From Moniliella sp. 'wahieum' (Eukaryota; Basidiomycota; Moniliellomycetes; Moniliellales; Moniliellaceae): 64,000 nucleotides of DNA. The notes below the pieces were generated by a model that searched no databases, was not told the origin of the DNA, and saw nothing but the letters and a program-made list of their open reading frames with translations. Both the position numbers and the translations under genes were made by a program. Shown in pieces: positions 45,970-57,345 of the stretch (position 1 is its first letter; every line of letters begins with the position of its first letter). The DNA lies in the NCBI GenBank assembly GCA_003971905.1, contig RSEE01000089.1:62001-126000 (forward strand). The letters are read 5' to 3'.

Positions 45970-47867
45970 TCAGCCTGCGATTGGACAGGAAAGGTCCCCA
46001 CGGAAATGCGGACCGGAACAGTCGTTGCAGATCGGGTGGGAAGTGTGGCCGTGGCTATTCCTGCGGCTCTGGCTCTGGCTCTGGCTCTGGCCTTGGCTGG
46101 GGGAGCGGCGGGGACGAGCAAGATGGGTCGGGGAAGAAGAGCGGGTATCACGACTGGAAGTTTCCGGTTCCCGTTTTACATCCGCTTCTTCCTTTTCCCC
46201 AAAGCTGGTGGACCCTTTACGTTTGGAAGGGACGGCAGCCGCGCCCGAACGTCTTGCACTTCGGTCCCACCCGGCCGAGCGCGGGGGCGAGGTGGGCGAG
46301 ACCGAGGCCAACGCGTGGCTTTCCGACCGGGACGACGAGCTCGACGTGGCGAAGGCATGGAGGGCAAACTTTCCCGCTCAGACGCGTCGCTCGTGTCCCC
46401 CCGTCCACTGGGCGGTACCGAACTCCGTGCCCGGGCAGCCACGTGGGACGTACTGCCGCCAGGGTCCGTCCGTACGGGCGACGTGCGCCCAAGGCCCGGA
46501 GACCCAGCCAACTGCGGGGGTGCACGACGAGGGTCCGAGGTAGTTGAACCAAGGGCGTTGGGAGGAGGCTTGGATGACCCCGCTGGCGCCGTGGAGTGGC
46601 TGACCTCGATTGGGATGGGGATACTCCCCAACGGGAGGGACGAGGCAAAGCGGTCGCCGAGGAAGCGCATGTCGTTGTCGTGGGCACTGCACTATCTCCC
46701 GATTGGGTTTGCTTCTTCTGCAAAACACGGGGACGAGGGAGGGGTTGAAGATGGTGCCGTGGCCGTCGCGCTGGGCCGGGAAGAAACTTCGGCTGAGCTA
46801 TCTGCGCGAGGGGGCGTGGAACCGTGACCAGGGGCGGGTGCACGAGCCGAGGGAAGTGGCACGTCTGTTGCTTGCAGACTAGTACGACGAGAAGAGGAAG
46901 CCGAATGGGTCGAGGTGACGGCTCTAGCAGTTGAGCCCCCAGTCAACCTCGACGGTTCTGCATTACCATCATTTGGTAAGATCCACTTGATGCCTGTCTC
47001 GCCCGAGAAACGTTCGGTAAAGAGCTGGACAAACTCAGCCCAAGTCATCTCCGAATCGTCCTGGTCAAAGGCTTGCACCAGCTTGGGGTACCATCTTGCA
47101 GGCGGACCCGAAGGCAACACAGCCGAGATGGCTTGTAGCCGCCTCGGTTCCGAAAGAGACGCATGCACGCCCTCCTGCACACGAAGCCAATGACGGGCAT
47201 CTGTCGTACTGTGCCGCTCGAGCGAGCGAAAACGGGGATTCCGTCCGGCGGATCCGGCCTGCGCTTCAACATCCGTGCCTGCCGACGGCAGTACAGACTG
47301 GGTGTTCGAGGCAGAGGGCGACCCTGAAGATAGGAGCGGGGCGGAAAGAGGGGGTGAAGCAAAGGACATGGTCGGACTGACAGGCTTTTGCTGGGAAGCA
47401 AGAACCACGCTTTGATCGTCGTCCAGATCCATCTCACATACCGAGTCTCTGGGAGCATTTACATCGCGACGCTCGACCTGCTTCGAGAACGACTGACGCT
47501 CCTGTGATCGCGTAGCCGTCTTACCCTGCTGGAACGGACGGCCTTCATCTTTGCCCTGTTGTTGTTGCCGAACCGGTTGAGCCTGCGGAGCGGGCTTGGT
47601 CGGTTGCGCCGAAGAGGCTTGCTTCGCATCTTGAGCCACCTTGCTGGCGTCGTGCATCGCATTGGTCTTGTGTGCCGGCTTTGCCTCTTGGGTCCGTTTG
47701 GCCTGGTGCGCCTCTCGGGTCTGTTGATCCCGTTGAGTGGGCTCAGACTTAGGTACCTGCGGCGAGTGGCGCGCCTCAACGGCTTGCTGCCCATGAGCAT
47801 TATCCTGTTGAGGTGACTGTTGTAGGCTTGCCTGCCGGCCCCGCTCGGTCTGTTTCACCACATAGTC

Positions 47868-48100
47868 GTGATTGTCCTGCCGCGCTTGCTTTGGCTGCTG
47901 GGCTTGCTTGGGTTGCTGGGCGTGCTTTGGCTGCTGGGCTTGCTTTGGCTGCTGGACCTGCTTAGGCTGCTGGGCCTGCTGAGTCTGCTTGGCCTGTTTG
48001 GCCTGCTTTGGTTGTTTAGCCTGCTTTGGTTGCTGGGTCTGCTTTGGCTGCTGAGCCTGCTGTTGAGCCTGCTGCTGAGCCTGCTGCTGGGCCTGAGACC
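47868..48100 (-). repeat. Gln-rich hexapeptide-coding repeat
   Basis: Eighteen-base units coding QQPKQA and variants, about a dozen copies, on the minus strand inside the Gag-like gene. Confidence 0.85.
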
Positions 48101-48539
48101 ACTGGGCCCATTGAGTCCACTGGGCCTGCTGTTGGGCGAGATGAGGCGGAAGAACCAGTTGAGCCTGTTGGGCAGAGTACAACTGTGGGACCTGAGGTGG
48201 CTGCTGTCCTTGGGCCCCGGGCATGGCCTGTTGGTCCCAACGGCCCGGCGGGGCCTGCTGGATCGGTTGGACTCCCGGTGCCAGCGACGGCATCAGATTC
48301 CAAGTCATGGTCAACTGAGCCGTTTCCGTTTGGATCATCGCCCGCACGTCTTCCCGAAGCGACGTCCAAGCCAGCTCGACCGCCGCTTGGCTCGCTGTCT
48401 TGGCCCCCTCATCGATCAGCGGCCGGAGCTGTTGGTCCACTTCGGCGAGCAAGAGGGGCCGCAGCTCCTTGGCCATTTCACTGTGGAGCCAGGGACGTAA
48501 TTCAGCTTCCAACTCGGTACGAATTTGTGGTCGCAGTTT

Positions 48540-48672
48540 CTTCCACCTCGGTGCGGAGGTGTGGTCGTAGTTCCTCTTCCACCTCGGTGCGGAGGTGTGG
48601 TCGTAGTTCCTGTTCCACCTCGGTGCGGAGTTGTGGTCGCAGTTCCTTGGTCAACTCGGTGCGCAGTTGGTT
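48540..48672 (-). repeat. 36-bp tandem repeat coding a 12-residue motif
   Basis: Three to four copies of a 36-bp unit coding ELRPxLRTEVEx inside the Gag-like gene, next to its coiled coil. Confidence 0.85.
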
Positions 48673-49482
48673 TGTGAGGGTGTCCAACAGTTCCGCTTGT
48701 AATTGCGTGCGAGCCTTGTCCACCTCTCCGGGCACTCTCTCCTGTACCCATTGCATCGCTTCCGATTGTACTGCCTTGGTCACGTCAGCGGTCACCCCCA
48801 ACGTTTCCATCGCGTTGGTCAAGGAGCTGCGAGAGAGCAAGGTCGAGTTGACTTGGTCTTTGGTGCGAGCCAACACGTCATTCATCACCTGTTCCCGCAC
48901 TTCCGACAAGGTAGTTTCCTGTGCCTTTTGCATCTCCTCAATGCGCGTACGCCAATCGTTTTCCAACGCTTGGATGCGTTCCTCGGTATTGGCCGACCAG
49001 GCGCGTTGGTTGCGCGCCTCCTCCTTAGTGGACTCGGTCAGGGCGCTACTGACGGCCACCAGGAGTTTATTGAACAACTCTTCCTTCAACCCTCGACTTT
49101 GGTCCTGCGTTCGTTCCACCTCCTGACCCAGGGCTAGCACCACCTCTTCCACCTGCTGGAACGAATGGCCGAGGTGCAAGGACTACTCGGCCCCGACCGT
49201 ATGGAGCTTTTGGGTCATCACGTTGGAGGCCAATCGTTTAGCCTGGACCGTTGCGCGCTGCGACAGGCCCTGGCCGTCAGGCAACGGTTTAGTAGGCGCC
49301 GTTGTCGCTGTATCACGAAAGGGTGGGCGGGTAGGATCGGACCAGCGCTTGACCAGATCGTTGATCACTTTCTTCCATCCGAGCGTCGAGGTACGCGAGT
49401 GGCCTCCACTCGTGGTGGACAGCCCACTGCTTCTCCGAGGTGGCCGCGTGGAAGTAGAGGCACTGCGGCCCATGATGCGCAC

Positions 49483-50663
49483 CCCCTCTCCTCGTTTGTG
49501 TGCCGCCCGAGCGCGGGGAGGTCGAGAGGCAAGCCGGTGTCACCCATGGTCGCGACAGGATGGACGTGGGGGGTGGGTCAGTGGGGCGTGGACACACGAG
49601 GCGGAGGGAGGGATGGATAGATGGAGGGAGGGAGGGAGGGGCAGGTGGAGGGCGGATGCGGGGCGCAAGAGGGAAGCGATGGTGGGGCGGCTGCTGGGCT
49701 GGGCCAGTCCGGGGGATTGGCGAGGGGGCGTGGAACTGAGATCGTGGGGACGACGGGGCGGGAGGAACAGTGCAATTGAATATTGAACGTTGAACGTTGC
49801 AGGTGCAGGTGCAGTTGAACCGAGCCTAGCGGTGCTGCTGGGCGTGGCCGTGCGCAGCGCTTTCTTTAGCCATGGCGCCTCCCTCTGCACTACGCCACTG
49901 TTGCCCCCACTTGACCTGCATCGGGGCGGGTGTAAGCTGCAGGCACACCCGCACAGCCGTCCAACGCCAGAATGGCCCAACGCCTAACCCACAACGCGCT
50001 ACTGCCGCCGGTCTGAACGTCTGAACCCTACATTCAATGTTCATCATGCATCGTACATCATGCATCACCCCCCCCTGGACGATTCCCGCACGCCACGCGT
50101 CACGTGCATCGCACGTTAGCCACGTTGAGGTCAGAGGTCAGAGGTCAGAGGGTAGAGACGAGGCGAGTCGATCGGTAGTAGGGGCGCCTGACAAGGTGCA
50201 ACCCAACCTACCTCCCGGAGGACATTCACACGCACGCACACGCACGCCCCAACTAAGAAATTGAAATTCGAGTATACCACCAGGGCCCATGCGCCCCTGA
50301 GAATCGATAAAAGTCAAAGCACCAAAGCAGAGTAGCGATCCAATCGTACACAAAGAACAGCCGAGCAAACGGGGCACACCCATGTTCCTCGAGGAACGTG
50401 CGGGAGAAGGGGGGATAATAAGGGAGCGGTAAAAGGGTAGGGTAAGGGTAAAAAAGCAAGGTAAAAAGGGGGAACCGAGCCAGGCGAAAAAAGGAGGCCG
50501 GTGAGAAGGAAGTTCAATTCGACTCGATTGGAGCCAAGTCGAGCCGAGTTGGTCCAACGAGAGACAGGCACGGAGGTATTATGGCAATGCCACCCGAGCT
50601 AGTCAACGGGCATACGCCATGTAGCATGTTGCATGTGGTATGGCAAACTTCAACCTTCAACCT
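49483..50663. other. Intergenic with short repeats
   Basis: No gene seen. It contains GGAGG/GAGGG runs (about 49605-49650), an AACGTTG pair (about 49786-49800), AGGTCAG heptamers (about 50127-50152) and ATGCATC words (about 50040-50066). Confidence 0.5.
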
Positions 50664-53185
50664 TCAAGCAGTCTCGTCCGGAAGGGAGGCGGATGCGGCC
50701 GGGTGGGGCGACTGGGACGCCGGGGAAGGCGTGTCGGAGGAAGGTTTGGCCAAGATAGCCTCAACGTCCGTCGCTTGCGTTTGGTCCTCCTTCAACGCGC
50801 CGACAATCGCATCAATCATCTTGAACCCCAACGATCCCTGTGGGAAACAAATGTACGCCACAATCTCGTGCGACGCACCAAACTTGGTCCGGAACGAACC
50901 CTTGGACGCCAAATGGAACGTCTTGCTCAGTGCATTGTACGCGGCCGTGACCGTGGTGAAACGTAATCCCACATGCAGGTTCCGACCAGGTTTCAGCTCC
51001 CCGCCCGAAATCCCAAACGAAAGCGAAATACAGACCGGACGCTTACTTTCGTCCCACGTCGCAGACGCTTTGTCCAGTCCTTGAAGCGGGAACAGAGCGG
51101 CCGAGGAAGTGTCGACGCTCGAGGCAGTAGATCGGACTTGCATCGGCGTCGACTCTTGGTCCGCCAAGACCGTCGCTTGCGGCGTCGAACCATTCGGGGT
51201 AGGCTGCTCCGACGTGGGCGTCTCCGTACCGGCCGCAGGGGCTTTCGTCGATGGCGCCTGCTGGGCCTCAGCAAGCTTATCAACCGGCGCTTGCACCGCA
51301 ATGATCTTGCCCGGCGCACCATCCACCTCGCGGCAGGAGGGTCTTGCTTCTCCTGCGTCGGTTCCTGAGCCTGACCCTGCGCTTGAGCATGAGCTTGGGC
51401 TTGGGCCTGAGCGGCCTCTTGGCGCGCCTTGCGTGCACGACGCGCCTTTTCCCGGTTGGACAGCGGCTTATCTTCCTCCTGCTTCTTCTTGGACGGGGTA
51501 GGCCAGTCGGGTGAACCAGCATCGCGCAACCGTTCAATCACATGCACAATCAAGCACTCTGACGTGCCCTTGACGTCCTGATCAAACTCCAGCAACCACT
51601 TGACCACGTACTTGCCCTCGGCAATCGGAGCCAGCACACACATTCCCACCACCTTCTCGTCCTCGTGGTAGTCCAGGAGCACGTTGGGCACACTCAAGTT
51701 GGACTGGCTGGTGACACGGCTGTTGGAAGTAGCGGGAAGCGTGACGTTGCTCACGGCCGTTTTGCTCGGGTGCTCCGACTCGTCCTCATCGTCATGAGGT
51801 GGGATACGAGGAGCGACAGCGTAAAAGTACTTACGGTTGGTCAGGTCGCGCCACGGTTCAGTATCGGACGCATGGATCTGGGAGCCCTTGGCCGCCTTGG
51901 ACTCCTTCCACGTCAAAATGCCCTCTTCGACGTGGTCGCGCGTCAGGGCCGAGGAGCCATCGAGGATCGGGTCGGGGAACCGACCGTGGGCCTCAACGAT
52001 CCGCAACCCCTTCCGATGCGCCTTGCGCAACTTGGTCCGCACAAACTTTCCGCTTGCTCCACGTGGAACTGGCGTGGGTCCACCGCGTCCTCATGAATGC
52101 ACGTCAACGACGACCAGTCCAGCTTCGCGCCCGGGGTGAGCGTCGTGGCATTGCCTCCGAGCGGCTCGGATCCGATCCGATCAGGGAACGAACGGGTCAA
52201 CACGTCCATAAAGTCTTCTGAGCAACACGACCACAGCGGCTTTTTGCCCTCCGACTCGATTTGCTGCACCCAGCGCTGGGCAACGTACGCGTAGTTGTCC
52301 GGGTGGCACAACGGGTTGCCCCAAGCGATCGCATACGTACGTCTGCTTGCCGTCGGGCGAATTGAGTAGGTAGCCCACATAGGCAAACTTCTCGATCGGG
52401 TCTATCGTAGGCAAAACAGGAGGTCAGCAACTTGCCTGTCCCAGTGGGTTTGCAGTGCCCCAGAAACAACCAAACCAAAACCCAGAACCCAAAACAGAAA
52501 AACAAAAAATCGAACCCCAACAAAAGGTACGTACCGTGTCGCCGCTCAGCGGGCAGAGGCAGCTCAAAGATGGTGTACATCGGTTCGGTCCAGGCAGTGT
52601 TGGTAGCTGTGCCGTACAAGGGCAACAAGGTGGGCAAGAGAGGGTAGGTAGCAATATTGCCTGAGCCAGGCTCATGTCGACCGTCATTGGAGAACAAGTC
52701 GCGAAACTGCGCCGGAATGGTATCGGAAGACGCGGCGGGGTCACATCGGCATCCCCGGCACCCGTGCTGGACGCGGGAGGATCCGCGTCCGTCGTAGCGG
52801 AAGCAGTTCATGGTCGGCGCCACTGCTCAGGCTGGAATGGCCGTTGGTGGTGGCCCAAGCCACCTGGGTGCAGATGGGACGAGAGCTTGTGCCGGATGGA
52901 GCCCAAGTTGTGCGACAGACGGCCCCCGTTGAACGAGTGCCGCGGCGAGGCTGGCGGGGACCCATCGAGCGAGGGTCGGATGGCGGACATGGAGGCGCGG
53001 GGGGACGAGGTCGAAGCGCGCGACTGCTGCACGCTCTTGCGGGGGGCAGCCGGCGAAGCGTCCCGGCTAGGCCGCGGGCTGGCACTGGGGGAGGGGTTGG
53101 CCGGGTCTGAGCCGTCGGGCGCGTGGGAATGGGAGGGAGAGTGGGTGTGGTGCGAGCGCAGGCGCGTGCGGAGAGCGTCGAGCAT
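50664..53185 (-). CDS. Free-standing DUF2156 protein, ErgS/ErdS-like steryl-aminoacyl transferase
   Basis: The fold is the double-GNAT LPG_synthase_C/DUF2156 domain, which takes an amino acid from aminoacyl-tRNA. In fungi the known members make ergosteryl-aspartate (ErdS, fused to an AspRS) or ergosteryl-glycine (ErgS, free-standing). Visible blocks: DPIEKFAYVGYLL, TYAIAWGNPLCHPDNYAYVA, KPLWSCCSEDFMDVL, KLDWSSLTCIHEDAVDP, KAHRKGLRIVEA, KESKAAKGSQIHASD, NRKYFYAVAPR, KVVGMCVLAPIAEGKYVVKWLLEF, GRNLHVGLRFTT and SKGSFRTKFGASHEIVAYICFP, each cited in part. A Ser-rich N-terminus starts at MLDALRTRLRSH (53185), and a KAR-rich Gln/Ala linker splits the domain. Introns with GTACGT lie near 52530 and 52340. 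No synthetase domain is attached, so ErgS-like is the better label. Single-base frame changes occur. Confidence 0.78.
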
Positions 53186-53679
53186 CGTGGGCAAGGGATG
53201 GAGGGGGAGCCTGGTGTCGCAGCAGGTGGTGGGGGGGGAGGGAGGGGGGCGCCAGGCCCGCTTGGCGTTCGGTTGCACTTGCCTGTGGTAGCCCGTGGAT
53301 CGGCGATAATTGGGAGGGCCGTGGGCACACTAGCCTGCTGCGGGGGCAGAAGGACAGGCGTGGGTGGCCCGGGGGCGGTCTGGGGCTGGGATCGATCATG
53401 GATCATGCCAGTGCATCATGCATCCGACACACACGTAGGCACCACCAGCACTGGCCGAATGCGGCCGATGCCACGGGCCACACCTGGGCGCTCCAACGTC
53501 CAACCTCCATGGAGATCGGTTGCGTAGCTCCGATTCTAAACGTACGCGCAAGATGCCACACTCGGTGTGGCAAGCACACACTGCCCCCACGCGCCAGAAC
53601 ACCCATACATGCAGCATGCATGATGCAAGCATGCACAGGCCCTGTCTGCACGTGCAAGGGGCGGTGCTCGGGACAGTCG

Positions 53680-53742
53680 CATGTCGCATGTCGCATGCAT
53701 GTCGCATGTCGCATGTCCATGTCACATGTCATGCATGTGCAG
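53680..53742 (+). repeat. GCATGTC heptamer array
   Basis: Seven or so copies of GCATGTC with ACATGT and ATGCAT palindromes intermixed. Confidence 0.85.
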
Positions 53743-54171
53743 CTGCAAGCTGCCATGGTGCCTTGCAGCTTGCTTCTTGCCACTTGCGCGCTTCTCCCTG
53801 CAGACAAACAGGGGGTACTGGGTGCCGTCGCACGCCCGCGGAGCAGGGCCGCAAGAGACAGCCAGACCCAGCTAGCTCTGTGGCCTGCGGCAGCATCAGT
53901 GTGGCCTGCTGGGACTAGCATGCATGCGTGACGATGACGCGGTGACAATGACGGAAATTCAGCTGGCAATCCACCGCACTCTGGCACTGGGCGGGGCGTG
54001 CGCTTGTTTACAATTTCATACGCCAAGCCGTGCACCTTGGCAGCTGCAGCTTGCAGAGCGTGCTCCGCGCTCCCCCCCGTGCCGCGGCATAGAAGCCTAG
54101 AATACTAACAACCCCTGCCGCCCCCCTGTCCAGTCTTGCGTCTTGGTCAATGCGCGTAAACGTTAATAACT

Positions 54172-54232
54172 AGTGGTAGTGATAGTGACCAGTGACTAGC
54201 TAGTGACTAGTGACTAGTGAGCTAGTGAGTCG
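54172..54232 (+). repeat. ACTAGTG heptamer array
   Basis: Tandem GTGACTA units giving overlapping ACTAGT palindromes, with GCTAGTG variants at the end. Confidence 0.85.
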
Positions 54233-55373
54233 AAGATTCGAGGACTCGAGGATCGGTCTGAAGATCTGAAGCCTTCCGCCCGCGTTCCTGAGGCCTGGGC
54301 CTGACATTGACATGGACATCGATTCAGAAAGGCTAGCTGGCAGCTTGAAGAAACTTCCGCCGCGCAGCCCCAGTCCTTCCCCGCACAGATCCAGATCCAC
54401 TTTTCCTGAGGCGGCCGGAGGTCTGATCGGTGATCGATTGGATCTTTCCAGCGAACCACACTGGCCAGACTGCAACCCAGACCGTAACTGCGCGGAATCA
54501 TTAATCACGCGCCAACTTGACAACCGTTCGCCGCCCGCCGCGCAACGCAGCGCGCAACGCGTCCATGTCGATGACCGAGGGGTCGTTCGCTGTTGGTCCG
54601 CCTGCTCGGTTTCCCGCGGTATCGATTCTCGGCCGAGTGAACGTGAGCGTGAATCTGATTTCTCGTTGGTGTATCCCGCGGGATACCGATACGCCCCCGC
54701 GTACACGGTACACCCGCGTACGCCCGTGGCCACCGCAAGCCAGGACTGGCCTTTTATCGGCTCGTCGGGTGGATCATCATGCATCATGATGTATGATGCA
54801 TGACCGGTGACCCTAAGGCCGAACACACCTCCAGCAACATTATAATGCTCTTGTGTGGCGCTAGAGTTGGTTGGACGGGTATGCCGCGCTGGTGTATAAG
54901 GTTGTTGGTACTCGTCCCCAGCGCCAGCCGCGAGGCCAATTACCAAGTGTGCACGCGCATCGCATACCAGACGCTAGACACATAGAAAGGGCCCTACTAC
55001 CTCCTCCTCTACCTCGCGACGATCCCCGCCGAGGCCAAACCAGGTCCAACCCCACGCAGTCTACGCCTCCTGCCCAGGGTCGAGCCTTTCCCGACATACG
55101 GCCAGCTATATCTCTCGTCACTATGATCGTCTGCGGTTAGACCAGGATGAATAACAGGCTCGGATCGGGTCGGGTGAAGAAAAACGAATGGGAGTCCCGA
55201 TGTGGAGAGGGGGGCGTGGGTACTATAACGAGAGGGGACCAATACCAGTGCGACGGAATAGGGGTCACGACAAGAAGCGAGTCAAGGGGTAGGATCGGTT
55301 CTGAAGAGAGAGGGGGGGGTCAAGGGACGGTAAAGGTGATCCATACCAACGCGCATCACTATAACGGTAGTAG

Positions 55374-57345
55374 TTATTGCTGTCGGATCGGATCTGCAAA
55401 CACGTAATGGAACACCGTGCCGCGTCCCCGTCGGTTGCGACCGTGCTGGCGCGGTACAGTGTTGGTGTTCGCCTTGTGCTTGTTGAAGGCCAAAGGGTAG
55501 CTTTGTGCCTGTAAGGCCTTGGGCAAGGCGGAGATATAGGGACCAAGGGCGCGCGAAGGCGAACTACTGCTGTGGCTTGCGTTCCGATTGGCCGGCAGGG
55601 CTTTCGCCTGACTTGCGACGTGCGGCAAGGGGATAGATCGGGGCGCAAACCCTTTCTGTTGCAGTTGGAACGGGTGGCCCTCGGTGTTGAACACGACCTG
55701 GTTCAAGTCGGCTGTACTGGCGTCGGAAAACGTAAGGTAGAGGTACTTGTACAGTTCGGCGTAGGCAAAACTTTGTTCTTCGTTCACCTGGCCCGCGGCG
55801 GGAGAGCGAACGTCGTTGATCCCGACCAGACCGTCCTTGAGGCCCTTTAGGCTTGCACGCGCTTTCCAGCGCTTCAAATGCCGCCCAGGCAATCTCTTGC
55901 CATTTAGGATCCAGCGTCGCGCGCCAAGCATAAAACACCGATTCGAGTACCTCCGGACGCAGCACATAGTCCGCCATCGAAATTGAGAACCCCCACTGGT
56001 CAAATTCCGTTTGGTTGAGCGGAGTGGAAGGGACGTGGTAGGAGCCATTGGCAAAGCGGTAAGTGAACACTTCTGGTCCCAGCCCCGTTGGCGTCCGGGC
56101 ATAGGTTTGCGCACACGATTCCGTCACCTCCAATCCGAATGCAAGCAGGGACTGGCTGCCTAGGATCTTGCCGCCCAAAATCAAGTTGCCACCCACGAAG
56201 CATTCGAGGTGCGAGCCTAGCGAGATCAATCCGCCTTGGCTCGGGTCATAGTCAGCGAGGAAAAGGAGGTCGGGGTGGTGCTGCGGTACAGTAGCCAGCA
56301 CGCCCACTGTACTTTTCACCGTATCGATCCAAGTATCTATGTAGGTTCCCGACGAGTTGCCCCAACAGTACGCCGTCTTGAGCAAGTACTCAAAAAACGA
56401 GTCGGACCCCCCGCCCCAGGTCATGTAACTGTCAGTGGCGGTATTACTGGCAGGATCGATGCCTTGGCCAAAGAAGCCTTTGGGTCGGGGGTTCATGGTT
56501 TGCCGACTGGTGATGATGGCCTGCATGGCCTTTTTCGCATACGCTTCGTACGTCCCATTGCGCGTGTGTTGGCTCAACTTGGTCCATTCCAACACGATCG
56601 TACCGGCCTGCGCAATCCCTTGGCCATCCGATTTGTCCACCGTCACAGTCGTGTTCCAGTTCAACAATGAGTTCCACGGAATGTCCTGTCCTTCGACCCT
56701 AGATACCATGCATGCGTGAGTGCCAAAGAAATGCCTTGGTAGTGCTTAGTGCTTTTAGTCGGGTTCGACCGCTACACGCTGACATAAAATGAGAGCATCC
56801 ACCAAGCCAAGAACAAGGGATGTGCCACGTACCAACCACCCCAACTTATCTGCCACGCGGGCCGCCTGCTCAATCAGACCAAATCGCTTGGCCCCGTCCA
56901 ACTCGTAGGCACTCACCAAGCCAGCAACATACCGAATGTTGGTCTCGAACAAGGAGATCTTGGTCTGACGTGTCGTACCAAAGTCAATGTTCAGAGCCAA
57001 GTTGATCAATTTGTTCGCCTGCTCCGTCTGGCCCATAACGAGCGCAGTGGAAATCGCATCGACGGCTGAGGCGCCCCAATCGCCATACAGGTCGGCAGAA
57101 AGGCTACTGCCATTCGACGTTAGTGCGTCCAGCTCGTCCCCTGGCCAGGCGTAGTGGAGGTAGGCATCCAGGTTGGCAGAGAAGGCTTGTTGGATTCGTT
57201 GTGCACGCGAGGCGGCCAGAGGCGTAGATGTGTAGGAGCTGTCAAACGCTCCGTTGGCCACTACCGTCGGCAGGTGGAGCAGGGCAAAGGCACCGCCCCA
57301 AATGAGTGTACGCATGGGGGCCTTCCCAAAGCGGATGAGGACCAT
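55374..57345 (-). CDS. GH47 alpha-1,2-mannosidase
   Basis: Glycoside hydrolase family 47 trims alpha-1,2-mannose from N-glycans or glycoproteins in the ER, Golgi or outside the cell. From MRTLIWGGAFALL (57315, or 57345 upstream) comes a signal peptide, then AFSANLDAYLHYAWPGDEL, YGDWGASAVDAISTALVMG, SLFETNIRYVAGLVSAYEL, WGGGSDSFFEYLLKTAY, SLGSHLECFVGGN, ESCAQTYARTPTGLGPEVF, YVLRPEVLESVFYAWRAT, SFAYAELYKYLYLTF and VFNTEGHPF, whose Thr binds the calcium ion in the family. These are the conserved acid and calcium-site blocks. An intron from about 56832 (GTACGT) to about 56706 (CTAG) splits the gene after KLGWLV. A frame change near 55860 lies in the AAFEALE helix. No C-terminal retention signal is seen. 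Confidence 0.88.

Larger units (their letters stand above)
45970..49482 (-). mobile_element. Gag-like gene (Ty3/gypsy-type Gag fossil or domesticated Gag), no pol
   Basis: Minus-strand reading from MRIMGRSAST (about 49482) to a TGA at 45970. Parts: a predicted coiled coil (about 49180-48680), a 12-residue tandem repeat of the type ELRPHLRTEVEE (48670-48540), a Gln-rich domain of QQPKQA hexapeptides (about 48100-47870), a capsid-like helical segment with ARHWLRVQEG, PPARWYPKLVQAF and TWAEFVQLFTERF (about 47240-47000), a Ser/Pro-rich spacer, and a knuckle-like CNDCSGPHFRGDLSC near the end. The capsid segment resembles the retrotrans_gag family. I find no LTRs, protease, reverse transcriptase or integrase nearby. 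The frame is interrupted in about three places, a figure inflated by the window's indel noise. It could be an old Gag remnant or a host-adopted gene. Confidence 0.6.
53186..55373. other. Intergenic region (2.2 kb) with heptamer repeats
   Basis: No gene recognised. It contains a GCATGTC array (about 53680-53740), ACTAGTG heptamers (about 54172-54232) and ATGCATC words (about 54776-54802). A 163-codon frame at 54312-54803 (+) has no known motif. Confidence 0.5.

Noticed and set aside
47868-48100. CRISPR-like regular repeat
   Set aside because: Units are contiguous 18-bp codon repeats without spacers, coding a Gln-rich domain in a eukaryotic gene.
54312-54803. 163-codon open frame on the plus strand
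   Set aside because: Overlaps heptamer repeats at its edges and shows no family resemblance; kept as intergenic.
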